Origin: a virus | Virus record (IMG/VR): IMGVR_UViG_3300049919_000170 | Span: 1 to 40,027 of that record | Reading direction: 5' to 3' (one strand) | Length of the DNA stretch: 40,027 nt | Part shown: piece after piece, positions 28,263 to 35,853 of the stretch | Numbering within the stretch: position 1 is the stretch's first letter | How the letters are laid out: each line of letters begins with the position of its first letter | Notes under the pieces: model-generated | The model's input: only the letters and a program-made list of their open reading frames with translations | What the model was told of the DNA's origin: nothing | The model's database searches: none | Position numbers and translations under genes: made by a program

Positions 28263-29649
28263 AGAGATACAAGGCCGCGCGAAACCCCACGCTGGTGTTG
28301 GAGACCGTGCGCACACTGCTGAGAGCCAACGCCCACACCCCGGCGAGCGACGAGTCGTCCCAGTCGCCGCCCGAGATCGGGCACATTTCGTTCGGCTTGT
28401 AATCGTAGAAAATATCGCTTCCAAACGCATTGGTCCCGCCATCGCCAGTCGTCAGCATTCCGCCAGCACCGGCCCAATTCCAGCCATTGCCGCTGGTCGA
28501 TGCGCTGAATACCTGAGTCGCCGCACCATAGCTGATCGAGCGATCCGCCCCGGTTTCACGCCACACCTCGTAGGCGGTACCGAGGTCGTCATACAGCGCC
28601 GCAATGCCGGTAGCACCCCACAAGTCGGTGGCGAGCGTGTTGCTGCCGGTGACATCCTTCATTCGGGCCGATGTCTTGAGGATGTAGAGGTTCGTGCCGT
28701 TGCTGGTCAGGCCCGGCGTGATTTCCCACACCAGACCGTTGAGATCGGCGACGCCGCTGTTCTGGCCGTTGTGGGTTGATTTCGCCAGCACGCTGGCGCT
28801 GCCGGTCTTGCCGACGCCGGTATAGGTGCCGTTGCCGTCGTAGGTCCAGAGCACTGTGCCGTCTTGTGCATCCGACAGGGCGTTGTTGTTGTTGCCCTTG
28901 GGGAAGTTGTTGGTCGCGTGATACCAGGCGCAGTACGTGGTGGCGGTGCTGGCGCGGGCGTGAGCGTAAGACAGCAGCGCCAATGCGGCAAAAATGAACC
29001 GGCTGTTGCAGAAGAAGTTGGCGCCGCGGGTCTTGGCTGCTGCAATCGCTCCGGCATAGGTATCCGACGGCGCCCCGGTCAGGTTGCTGAATTGCTCGTT
29101 GACCAGTGAGCCGCGAGCCGCACTGGTAAGCACGATGCCGTTGGCCAGGCTCGATGCCGTGCCGGCGTTGTAGCTGGCGATGTACTTGTCGACAAACACG
29201 CCACGCTGCACGGCGCCGCCATCGTAGAAAGCCCGGTGCAGAGCGTAGCCATCGGCATTGGCGGCGGTGACGTTCAGGTAGGCCGATTCGGGCTTGATGC
29301 CGACCTCGTTCAGCGCTACGCCGTTCGATCCAGTGCCCCACTTGTAGTAGAAGGCCGGAATCCAGCACATGACAGAGCCGTCGCTGTACTGGTAGTTGCC
29401 GTAGTTCGCCGACGACGGATCGCGGCAGCCAGACATTTCGGACATGCCGGCGGGTAGCGTGCTCGGGCAGATGCCAACGCCAAAGCCCTGGCCGCCGGGG
29501 GTGCCGATGTTGTTGATATAGGCGACGGTGGCCAGGATGCTGCCAGCCGGGCCGAGGATGGCGGTGACGTTGCCAGCAGAATCGCGCCGCAGGGTGGGCA
29601 CGCCACCCAGCATGCTGTGCTCTTTCAGGTGCTCGGGCAGGTTGTTCAT
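28261..29649 (-). CDS. DGR variable target protein (C-type-lectin-like receptor-binding candidate)
   Basis: Encodes 462 aa from the ATG at 29649, which overlaps the upstream stop (ATGA); an in-frame GTG 12 nt earlier is less likely. It has a Gly/Ser/Thr-rich middle and the C-terminal formylglycine-enzyme/C-type-lectin-like pattern (NGWNWAGAGGMLTTGDGG, then EMCPISGGDWDDSSLAGVW and the end VRTVSNTSVGFRAALYL) seen in DGR targets such as Bordetella phage Mtd. Variable residues occupy the last 40 or so positions. No signal peptide. It likely displays on the virion and binds host receptors; virion location is inferred. Confidence 0.9.
   Translation of the reverse strand: MNNLPEHLKEHSMLGGVPTLRRDSAGNVTAILGPAGSILATVAYINNIGTPGGQGFGVGICPSTLPAGMSEMSGCRDPSSANYGNYQYSDGSVMCWIPAFYYKWGTGSNGVALNEVGIKPESAYLNVTAANADGYALHRAFYDGGAVQRGVFVDKYIASYNAGTASSLANGIVLTSAARGSLVNEQFSNLTGAPSDTYAGAIAAAKTRGANFFCNSRFIFAALALLSYAHARASTATTYCAWYHATNNFPKGNNNNALSDAQDGTVLWTYDGNGTYTGVGKTGSASVLAKSTHNGQNSGVADLNGLVWEITPGLTSNGTNLYILKTSARMKDVTGSNTLATDLWGATGIAALYDDLGTAYEVWRETGADRSISYGAATQVFSASTSGNGWNWAGAGGMLTTGDGGTNAFGSDIFYDYKPNEMCPISGGDWDDSSLAGVWALALSSVRTVSNTSVGFRAALYL
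28275..28386 (-). repeat. DGR variable repeat (VR), 112 nt
   Basis: It forms the 3' end of the target gene. Against the template it has 17 differences: 15 at template adenines (to G, C or T on the coding strand) and 2 elsewhere. Asn codons of the template have become Asp, Ser, Leu, Ala, Val and Thr codons. Codons TGG, GGC, GCC and the final homing sequence are unchanged, so the fold-keeping residues are spared. Confidence 0.95.
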
Positions 29650-29822
29650 TGCAGCACCCACGCGCTGATTGCCGTCAGACTGCCGTTGGCCCAGGTGTAG
29701 GTCTGCACCCAGGTTTTTGCGCCACTGACGATAGACGCGGTGGCGACGCTGCCGTCGGCGTTGTAGGTGAGGGTTTGCGGCAGGTCGTCGGGGATGTGGT
29801 CGCCGGTGCTGGAGCGGGGCAT
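29646..29822 (-). CDS. Hypothetical 58-aa protein upstream of the DGR target
   Basis: MPRSSTGDHIPDDLPQTLTY to the end ANGSLTAISAWVLQ. The ribosome binding block CGAAAGGAC lies just upstream of the ATG at 29822, and the stop overlaps the target ATG. It is a short beta-like sequence (GSVATASIVSGAKTWVQTYT) similar in style to small phage fibre-associated proteins. It may be a structural companion of the target. Function not established. Confidence 0.65.
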   Translation of the reverse strand: MPRSSTGDHIPDDLPQTLTYNADGSVATASIVSGAKTWVQTYTWANGSLTAISAWVLQ

Positions 29823-29841
29823 GATGGTGTCCTTTCGTTCT

Positions 29842-29991
29842 TCAGATGATGCCGACTACGAGGGCTTCCTCGTCACGGCGGCGGGTTTTGCGGCGGCGGG
29901 TTTGCGTGTTACGGACCGAGCCGCCGCCGCGCACGACGGGCTGCAGCAGCGCGGGACGGGCGCGGTGGTGATGGAAAAATAGCAGCAGCAT
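29842..29991 (-). CDS. Hypothetical 49-aa basic protein
   Basis: MLLLFFHHHRARPALLQPVV, then an Arg/Lys-rich end (TRRRKTRRRDEEALVVGII). The ATG at 29991 comes 1 nt after the stop of the 417-aa gene, so translation by reinitiation is plausible. Hydrophobic start, basic centre. It might be a small accessory protein or a chance frame. Confidence 0.45.
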   Translation of the reverse strand: MLLLFFHHHRARPALLQPVVRGGGSVRNTQTRRRKTRRRDEEALVVGII

Positions 29992-29992
29992 G

Positions 29993-31246
29993 TCAGTACT
30001 CGACCAGGTTCATGACGCCGACCACGGACTGCTGCACGGTCAGCGGCTGGTAGGCCAGCACCAGATCGTCGGTGGCGTCGTTAATCGCGGTCGACAGCCA
30101 GGCCAGCGTGTTATTGACGAACGGATCGGCGACGCCGGCAGACACCAGTGGTGTGGCGTGCAGGATGCGGCCGACATTGGTGACGGTCTGGTTGGTGGCG
30201 GTGCCTTCTTCGATCATCGAGTTGGCGGCCCAGGTCATCGGTGCGGACAGGGTGGGGTTGCGCAGCAGCAGCAACAGGCCGCTGTCGCTGGTGCTGACGC
30301 CGCCGCCGACGCTATGCACGCGGATGGGGATGTCGCGGTACGCGGCCACTTTGCGCACGCCTTTGAGGGCGTAAATGGTGCCCACGACGTTGGCGCTGAC
30401 CAGTGCGCTATTGCGCAGGGCCAGCGGCTGGCCGGATTCGCTGATACTGCCCTCGCTGGCGATCTGGCCGCAGATGGCACGCAGGTGGCCGGCGCCGACG
30501 GTGCTGCGGATCTCGTAGCGCAGCGGCTGGTTCGGGCTGCGCATGAAGGTGCCGGCGGCGCTGCCGGCGTGGTTGTAGGTGTGCGCCAGGATGAAGCCGC
30601 CGGCGGGGTCTTTGATGAACAGGCGCAGCACGGCGCCGCCCAGCCATAGAAAATCGACCAGGCTGACGGTGAAGTTGTCCCAGTCGTAATCCTCCAGCGC
30701 CGGGGCGCAGTCCCAGTTGTCGCGGCGGATGCGCAGGACTTCGGTGCCGTCGTTCACCACCACCAGCCAGTGCGTGTTGTCGTCGGCTTCGACGTAGGTG
30801 CCGTCAAAGTTGGCGGTGTAGGGGGCGACGGCGCTGCTGCTGAAATAGCCGTAGCGCTTGATCAGACCGGCCTCGGGGGCGAAGTTGTCGAAGGTGATTT
30901 CGGCCAGCTGCGCTTTTCCGCTGAAATACGGGGCATACATGCGCGATTGCCGCACCAGGTACTGCCCGGCGGTGACGGCCAGCTTGATGGTGCCGACCTC
31001 GAAGGTGGCCGTGCCGGTGCCGGCGGTGTCCCACATCAGGGCGTTTTCGGCGCGCAGGGTTTTGCCGTCAAACAGGGTGCTGATCTGCGCCACGCGGGTG
31101 CGGCCGGCGGCATCCTGGCCGATGGCGGGCTGGTGCGCTTCGACGCGCTGGCGATAAACCTGCACGCCATCGCGCGTGAAGGTGCCGGTGTCGATGGCCT
31201 TGCCGCTGCTGTCCGGCTCGATGCGGACGATGCCGTCGGCGCTCAT
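29993..31246 (-). CDS. Putative virion protein, 417 aa, upstream of the DGR block
   Basis: Starts MSADGIVRIEPDSSGKAIDT, overlapping the portal stop (ATGA). It is a beta-rich soluble protein with WLVVVNDGTEVLRIRRDNWD and a repetitive hydrophobic C-terminus; no signal peptide or membrane helices. Similar large proteins are often found next to phage fibre or spike genes, but no family is recognised. Position between portal and DGR target suggests it is part of the same spike or fibre assembly as the variable protein, e.g. its base. That is inference. Confidence 0.7.
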   Translation of the reverse strand: MSADGIVRIEPDSSGKAIDTGTFTRDGVQVYRQRVEAHQPAIGQDAAGRTRVAQISTLFDGKTLRAENALMWDTAGTGTATFEVGTIKLAVTAGQYLVRQSRMYAPYFSGKAQLAEITFDNFAPEAGLIKRYGYFSSSAVAPYTANFDGTYVEADDNTHWLVVVNDGTEVLRIRRDNWDCAPALEDYDWDNFTVSLVDFLWLGGAVLRLFIKDPAGGFILAHTYNHAGSAAGTFMRSPNQPLRYEIRSTVGAGHLRAICGQIASEGSISESGQPLALRNSALVSANVVGTIYALKGVRKVAAYRDIPIRVHSVGGGVSTSDSGLLLLLRNPTLSAPMTWAANSMIEEGTATNQTVTNVGRILHATPLVSAGVADPFVNNTLAWLSTAINDATDDLVLAYQPLTVQQSVVGVMNLVEY

Positions 31247-33381
31247 GGCTCGACGCTCTTTTCGATGGCGGTGCTGCCGGTCATTTCGCCGCTGCTGTCA
31301 CGCTGGACGGTGGTGACGGTCTCGCGCGTGGGCCATTCGACCTTGACATCCGGGGCGGGCAGCACGGCTTCGAGATTGACCACCGGGGCGGCGGCGGGCG
31401 GCACATGGACGTCGATCTGCGTGTAGGCGGCTTCGGCGCCGGCCACCGCGATGTGATGGTGATGCACAGCTTCGAGGTTGACGGTCGGGGCTTCGGCTGC
31501 GGCGACATTGACGACGAAGCTGGGTTGCTGCGTGGCGGCGCCCTGCCCGGCCGCCTGGGCGGCTGCGAGTTCGGCGGAAACTTGAGCGGACAAGGCATCG
31601 CCGCGGGCTTCCATCACAGCCAGTAGTGCGGCGTGGCGCGATTGCAGGACCTCGTCCAGGGCGTGCGGCAGGGCGGCGACCAGATCGCGGGCCTGGCGGC
31701 CGGCGTTGCGGTTGGCATCCTGGCGCGGCTGGCCAGGGCGTGGCGGCGTGCCGGGTGATGCGCCGCGCGCCGGAGGCAGGTCGTCCTCGTCGTCGGCATC
31801 GGGCTCCGGCGGCGGCGCGGCCTGACCTTCGTTGAGGCCGGCTGCATTGCGCGCCTCGTTCTCGCGCACGCGCTGGCGGTGCTTGGTTTCCCAGTCGATG
31901 CCGTCGTGCAGGATGGATTCGGCGGCGATGGTGCTGATGCCCTGGGCGATGCGCTCCTTGGCGGCGCCGACTTCCTTCATCGGGTCGATGCTGCCGGGGC
32001 CATCGCCGGTCCAGACGGCGGCGCACCAGGCGCGGCGGTATTGCGGGTCGGCAAAGAAGCCCGGCGCGCTGATGCGGCCCAGGGCGACGGCTTCTTCCAG
32101 CCACAATTCATACACCGGCTGGCACAGCACGGTCTGCAGCCAGTCGCGCCGGCCGCGGAAAAAGCGCCAGGCATCGAGCAGCGCGGCACGCGCGGCGGAA
32201 TAGCTGGCGGTGAAGTGCTTGACCAGCACCTCGAAGGGCAGCTCGAGGCCGACACCCACCTGGCGCAGGATGCTGGTGACGAAGGGGTCAAACTCGGAAT
32301 TCGGGCGCCCGAGCTGCGGGGCCTCGATGGATTCGCCGGGCAGCAGATTCACGGCTTTGCCGGGGCCGGACAGGCTGGCCTGGCCGACGGTGCCGTCCCA
32401 GCGGGCGTTGGTGGCCGAGTTGAGGTAGTCGGTGGCGCTGGTGTCGTCAAACAGGCCGCTGAAGGCTTCGTGGTCCATCTTCACAAACACGGCAAAGGCG
32501 GCGGACACCACGGCGGCGCTGATCTCGGCCTCGGAGTAGCGCGTGAGCTGCTTGAGCGGTTCGATGACGCTGGCCAGATACGGCACGCCGCGCGATTGCC
32601 CTGGGCGACGGCGATCGAACAGGTGCAGGACATTGCGCCGGCCGGAGCGCTCGCCGAAGGCGGCGACGCGCGTCCATTTGGCGGCGGTGCGGCTCCGTGC
32701 GCCAGGATGCACGTCGCTGATGTGATACGCCACCGGGGCGCCGCTGGCGGCCAGCTCGACGCCGGCCACCAGGTTGGGCTTGTCGGCGTTGTTGCTGGGG
32801 TTGCAGATGCGGTCGGCTTCGATCAGCTGCAGGGCCAGCTTGTAGGGCCGCCCGGCGCCGGCCATGGTGGGGATGGCGAACACGTCGCCGGATTCGAGTG
32901 CGCTGCGAAAGGCCAGGCCCTGCAGGGCGTAGAAGTTTTGTGTGCGGGTGATGTCGCAGTCGGTGGATTCGCACCACAGCTTCCATTCACGGGCGACGGC
33001 GGCGGTCCATTCCTTCGCCTGGGCTTCGGTGAGGCCCAGAAAGTCGGCGTCCGGCGTCGGCTGCATGGCCAGGCCGGTGCCGACGACGTTGGTGACCACG
33101 GTATTGATGGCGCCGCCGGCCAGTGCAGACGTGCGCGACAAATCACGAGAATACGCGCGCAGATCCACCAGGTCCGGCGATATATCGCCATCGGCATCGG
33201 CGACGCCGGGGTTCCAGTTGCTCAATGCCACCCGCCCGCGGCGCGAGCCGCCGAAGTAGCCGCCGCTGGCCAACGCCATGGCGGTGCGATCGCGCAGGCG
33301 GTTGAGCGCCCAGCGGGGTGATACGGCGCCGATGGCGCGGTCGAGTAGGCTCGGTGCGGCGCGAGTGGAAGATGAGGCCAT
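31243..33381 (-). CDS. Portal protein (lambda gpB-like)
   Basis: Encodes 712 aa from the ATG at 33381 (MASSSTRAAPSLLDRAIGAV); the longer frame is rejected because it overlaps the connector gene. Lambda-type portal features: LRDRTAMALASGGYFGGSRR, SNWNPGVADADGDISPDLVD, LRAYSRDLSRTSALAGGAIN, VLHLFDRRRPGQSRGVPYLA, LTRYSEAEISAAVVSAAFAV. After about residue 530 a long extra C-terminal extension appears, rich in Pro/Ala with VNLEAV repeated and a HHHH run; lambda gpB is about 533 aa, so the extension is about 180 aa. It forms the dodecameric DNA channel of the head. Confidence 0.9.
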   Translation of the reverse strand: MASSSTRAAPSLLDRAIGAVSPRWALNRLRDRTAMALASGGYFGGSRRGRVALSNWNPGVADADGDISPDLVDLRAYSRDLSRTSALAGGAINTVVTNVVGTGLAMQPTPDADFLGLTEAQAKEWTAAVAREWKLWCESTDCDITRTQNFYALQGLAFRSALESGDVFAIPTMAGAGRPYKLALQLIEADRICNPSNNADKPNLVAGVELAASGAPVAYHISDVHPGARSRTAAKWTRVAAFGERSGRRNVLHLFDRRRPGQSRGVPYLASVIEPLKQLTRYSEAEISAAVVSAAFAVFVKMDHEAFSGLFDDTSATDYLNSATNARWDGTVGQASLSGPGKAVNLLPGESIEAPQLGRPNSEFDPFVTSILRQVGVGLELPFEVLVKHFTASYSAARAALLDAWRFFRGRRDWLQTVLCQPVYELWLEEAVALGRISAPGFFADPQYRRAWCAAVWTGDGPGSIDPMKEVGAAKERIAQGISTIAAESILHDGIDWETKHRQRVRENEARNAAGLNEGQAAPPPEPDADDEDDLPPARGASPGTPPRPGQPRQDANRNAGRQARDLVAALPHALDEVLQSRHAALLAVMEARGDALSAQVSAELAAAQAAGQGAATQQPSFVVNVAAAEAPTVNLEAVHHHHIAVAGAEAAYTQIDVHVPPAAAPVVNLEAVLPAPDVKVEWPTRETVTTVQRDSSGEMTGSTAIEKSVEP

Positions 33382-33388
33382 CAGGCGT

Positions 33389-33616
33389 TTACCAGTTGGG
33401 GGCCACGGTGCGCGAGCGCCCGGTGCCGCTAGATCGGGCGGACAGCTCCTGCACGCGCTTGTTCCAGGCATCGATGCCGGCCTGGATCTGTTCGAGATTG
33501 GCGCGGGTCAGCGATTGGCCGTCGATTTCGACGCGCTGACCAGTGAGCACCTTGGTTTCGGCGGCCAGATACGCCGCGAGCTGGGTTTCGGCTTGCGCCA
33601 GGGTAAGTCCGGCCAT
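33389..33616 (-). CDS. Head-tail connector, gpW/DUF6148-like
   Basis: Encodes 75 aa: MAGLTLAQAETQLAAYLAAE, VEIDGQSLTRANLEQIQAGI, then DAWNKRVQELSAR. The helix-strand-helix with the GQSLTRANL turn is typical of gpW-like connectors that close the head. CGGAG precedes the start. The order terminase - connector - portal is as in lambda (A-W-B). The 34-bp repeat copy B lies 37 nt upstream. Confidence 0.85.
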   Translation of the reverse strand: MAGLTLAQAETQLAAYLAAETKVLTGQRVEIDGQSLTRANLEQIQAGIDAWNKRVQELSARSSGTGRSRTVAPNW

Positions 33617-33653
33617 TGCAGTCTCCGGTGAGTTGGCTGCAGCATGCCGGCCG

Positions 33654-33687
33654 GCGCTGTCTCACGTAAGCCGCGAATGAGAAAACC
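33654..33687. repeat. 34-bp direct repeat, copy B
   Basis: Identical to 26165-26198 and in the same orientation. It lies between the Mor-like regulator stop (33695) and the connector start (33616). Together the copies bracket connector, portal, 417-aa, DGR and 139-aa genes (about 7.5 kb). Confidence 0.9.
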
Positions 33688-33694
33688 GGGGTAG

Positions 33695-34009
33695 TCATCG
33701 CTTCAGCATCCGGTAAAGCGTCGCCCGGCTGACGCCGTGCCGCGTGGCGGCGGCCACGTTGCCGGTGCGCCGCACTTCGGCCAGGGCGATCTGCTTGGCC
33801 GCCTCAGCCCCGGGCGTGCCGCGCTTTTCGGCGATGTAGGGCTTGGTGCGGGCATAGTCCTGCCGCACCGGCCGATCCAGCGCGCCGACAGCTGCCACGA
33901 TCAGCTCGACCGTGGCCCGGTCCAGCCCAGCCGGGCCCAGTTCGGCGCGCACCACGTCCATGGCGCGCTGCAGGATGTCGGTAACGATGTCGGGGTCCTT
34001 TTCGGTCAT
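33695..34009 (-). CDS. Mor-like transcription activator (helix-turn-helix)
   Basis: Encodes 104 aa from 34009, overlapping the terminase stop by ATGA; the longer upstream frame is antisense-like. The C-terminal helix-turn-helix AEVRRTGNVAAATRHGVSRA followed by TLYRMLKR, and the preceding VRQDYARTKPYIAEKRG, resemble the Mor/C family, which in Mu activates middle and late promoters; a Fis/resolvase-type HTH is an alternative. It is next to the repeat copy B, and a copy of that repeat also precedes the protease gene. A role in late gene activation through these repeats is a reasonable hypothesis. Confidence 0.65.
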   Translation of the reverse strand: MTEKDPDIVTDILQRAMDVVRAELGPAGLDRATVELIVAAVGALDRPVRQDYARTKPYIAEKRGTPGAEAAKQIALAEVRRTGNVAAATRHGVSRATLYRMLKR

Positions 34010-35853
34010 TTGCGCGGAGGCTGCATACGGGCCTGCAGGGCGGCGCTCATGGCGCCGGCGACGCCGGTCGGCGTGACGCCAGCGCCGACTTTTGCCAAGG
34101 CTCGCCGCACCGGATCGATCTTCGACAACCGAAAGCCCGCCAGCGAATACTTCCAGCAGTCGTAGGCTTCGTTGCGTACCCGCGTCTGCTGCCACTCCCG
34201 CACCAACCGCCCGCGGTAGGTTTTTTCGACCAGGCGGTTGCTGGTCAATTGTGCAAAAAATTCATCATCGAAGGCGGATTCGTTAGCGGGAAAATGCACA
34301 TAGCCGGCGCGGCCCGCGCCATCGGCGCCCGGCTCCAACTTGAGGCGCTGGGTAATCAGCGCCTTGGCCGCCTCGTCCGCCACCAGGAAGGGTGAAAAGC
34401 CCTTCTTGCGGCGCTTTCGCAGCCGCCGCTTGCGGTCGTCGTCGGCTTCGATCAGGGTCTTGCCGCGGCCCTCCATGCCCTTGACCACGAACAACCAGTG
34501 CCGGCGCCGGGCGAATTCCAGCACCTGGTCGGTGTTGTAGCCCGAATCGATGCCGCCGCAGTCGGGCGCCAGAGCATCCAGCTCGCCGGCCAGCTCCACC
34601 CACGGCTCGATGCCGGCCGTGTCGCCTTCGATGATCAGGTGATCGATCGCCCAGGCTTCCTCGCCAACGCCGATGTCGTACACACTGACCTCGATGCGAT
34701 CCTTCTGCACGTCGATGCCGACCGAGCGCACCCGACCGCCGGCGCCGGAAGTGTCGTAGCCCTCCAGCCGGTTAAGGATGTCCAGCGGATTGACTTCCTC
34801 GCCGCGCTCTTCCCACGGCTCACCCAGGTTGGTGTTGATCCATGCACGCAGCGTGGATGTGTTGTCCTGCGCCGACAGCCAGCCGCGCACCAGGTCCGCC
34901 CAACTCGGCCCCAGCCCGATCGGCGCATACAGCGCGCTGATGTGGTAGCCGCGCACCAGGCGCTCGGGGTGCCGCGCCATCCACACCCCGCCGGCCAGCA
35001 TCGCCGGCTTGTGGTGCTCGCCGATCTCGGCGCCACACTCACGACAGACATAGCGGACGTTGATCACCTGGCCATCGGCCAGCACCGTCCATTTCATGCC
35101 GTGCGGCAGCTCGTGCCCACCCCACTCCAGTGGCTGACGCTCACCGCAGTGCGGGCAGGGCACAAAATATCGCCGCTGGTCGCTTTTCTCGTACTGGCGA
35201 TGAATCAGCGCGCCCTTCACCGTCGGCGTCGAGATATACACGCGCGTCGCCCGCGGGAATGCCTTGGTGCGCCCCTCGGCCAGCGTGATGATGTCGCCTT
35301 CCTCGCCGATCTCTTCCGGGAAGCGGTCGAGGTCGTCCAGGATCAAGAGCCGCACCGACTTCTGCGCGTAACTGTTCGCCGAATTTCCGCCGGCCAGGAA
35401 CAGCACCCCGCCGGGAAAGTCGATCAGATCCTGCCGGTTTGCCGCATCCCGCGCCCGCACGCCGCCCAGCAGCGCGCGCACCACTTCGGTTTCCTGCAGC
35501 AGCGGGTTGAGCTTCTGCACCTTCCACGAATCGCGCGATTCCAGCGTCGGCAGCAGCACCATCGCCGGGCACGGCGCGTGGTCCATGGTGTAGCCCAGCA
35601 GGTTGATCACCGCCTCGGTGACGCCGACCTGCGAGGATTTCATCACCACGATGTCGCGCACCCGGCTGGTGGCGCTGCAGGAGTCCATGATCTCGCGCAG
35701 AACAGGGTTGCGCGCCGTGCGCCCGCGGCCGCGCTCGCTGGCCTGCTTGCCGGACAGGATGCGGTGGTCGTCCGCCCACTGGCTGACCGTCAATGCACGG
35801 CGCGGGGCGGCCGCGTGGCGCAGGGTGGTTAGGCAGTGGGCCAGGTGGGTCAT
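34006..35853 (-). CDS. Terminase large subunit (lambda gpA family)
   Basis: Encodes 615 aa. Walker A-like KSSQVGVTE with the following helix, Walker B-like LLILDDLDRFPEE, a zinc-ribbon-like insertion (CPHCGE ... CRECGA), and nuclease-domain segments (VRSVGIDVQKDRIEVSVYDI, then DCGGIDSGYNTDQVLEF) place it in the GpA family. The family cuts at cos sites and pumps DNA into the head. Start overlaps the small terminase stop by ATGA. Confidence 0.95.
   Translation of the reverse strand: MTHLAHCLTTLRHAAAPRRALTVSQWADDHRILSGKQASERGRGRTARNPVLREIMDSCSATSRVRDIVVMKSSQVGVTEAVINLLGYTMDHAPCPAMVLLPTLESRDSWKVQKLNPLLQETEVVRALLGGVRARDAANRQDLIDFPGGVLFLAGGNSANSYAQKSVRLLILDDLDRFPEEIGEEGDIITLAEGRTKAFPRATRVYISTPTVKGALIHRQYEKSDQRRYFVPCPHCGERQPLEWGGHELPHGMKWTVLADGQVINVRYVCRECGAEIGEHHKPAMLAGGVWMARHPERLVRGYHISALYAPIGLGPSWADLVRGWLSAQDNTSTLRAWINTNLGEPWEERGEEVNPLDILNRLEGYDTSGAGGRVRSVGIDVQKDRIEVSVYDIGVGEEAWAIDHLIIEGDTAGIEPWVELAGELDALAPDCGGIDSGYNTDQVLEFARRRHWLFVVKGMEGRGKTLIEADDDRKRRLRKRRKKGFSPFLVADEAAKALITQRLKLEPGADGAGRAGYVHFPANESAFDDEFFAQLTSNRLVEKTYRGRLVREWQQTRVRNEAYDCWKYSLAGFRLSKIDPVRRALAKVGAGVTPTGVAGAMSAALQARMQPPRK

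Noticed and set aside
31879-35832. Rightward frames of 444-480 codons opposite portal and terminase
   Set aside because: Antisense to strongly recognised portal and terminase genes; no coding signature.
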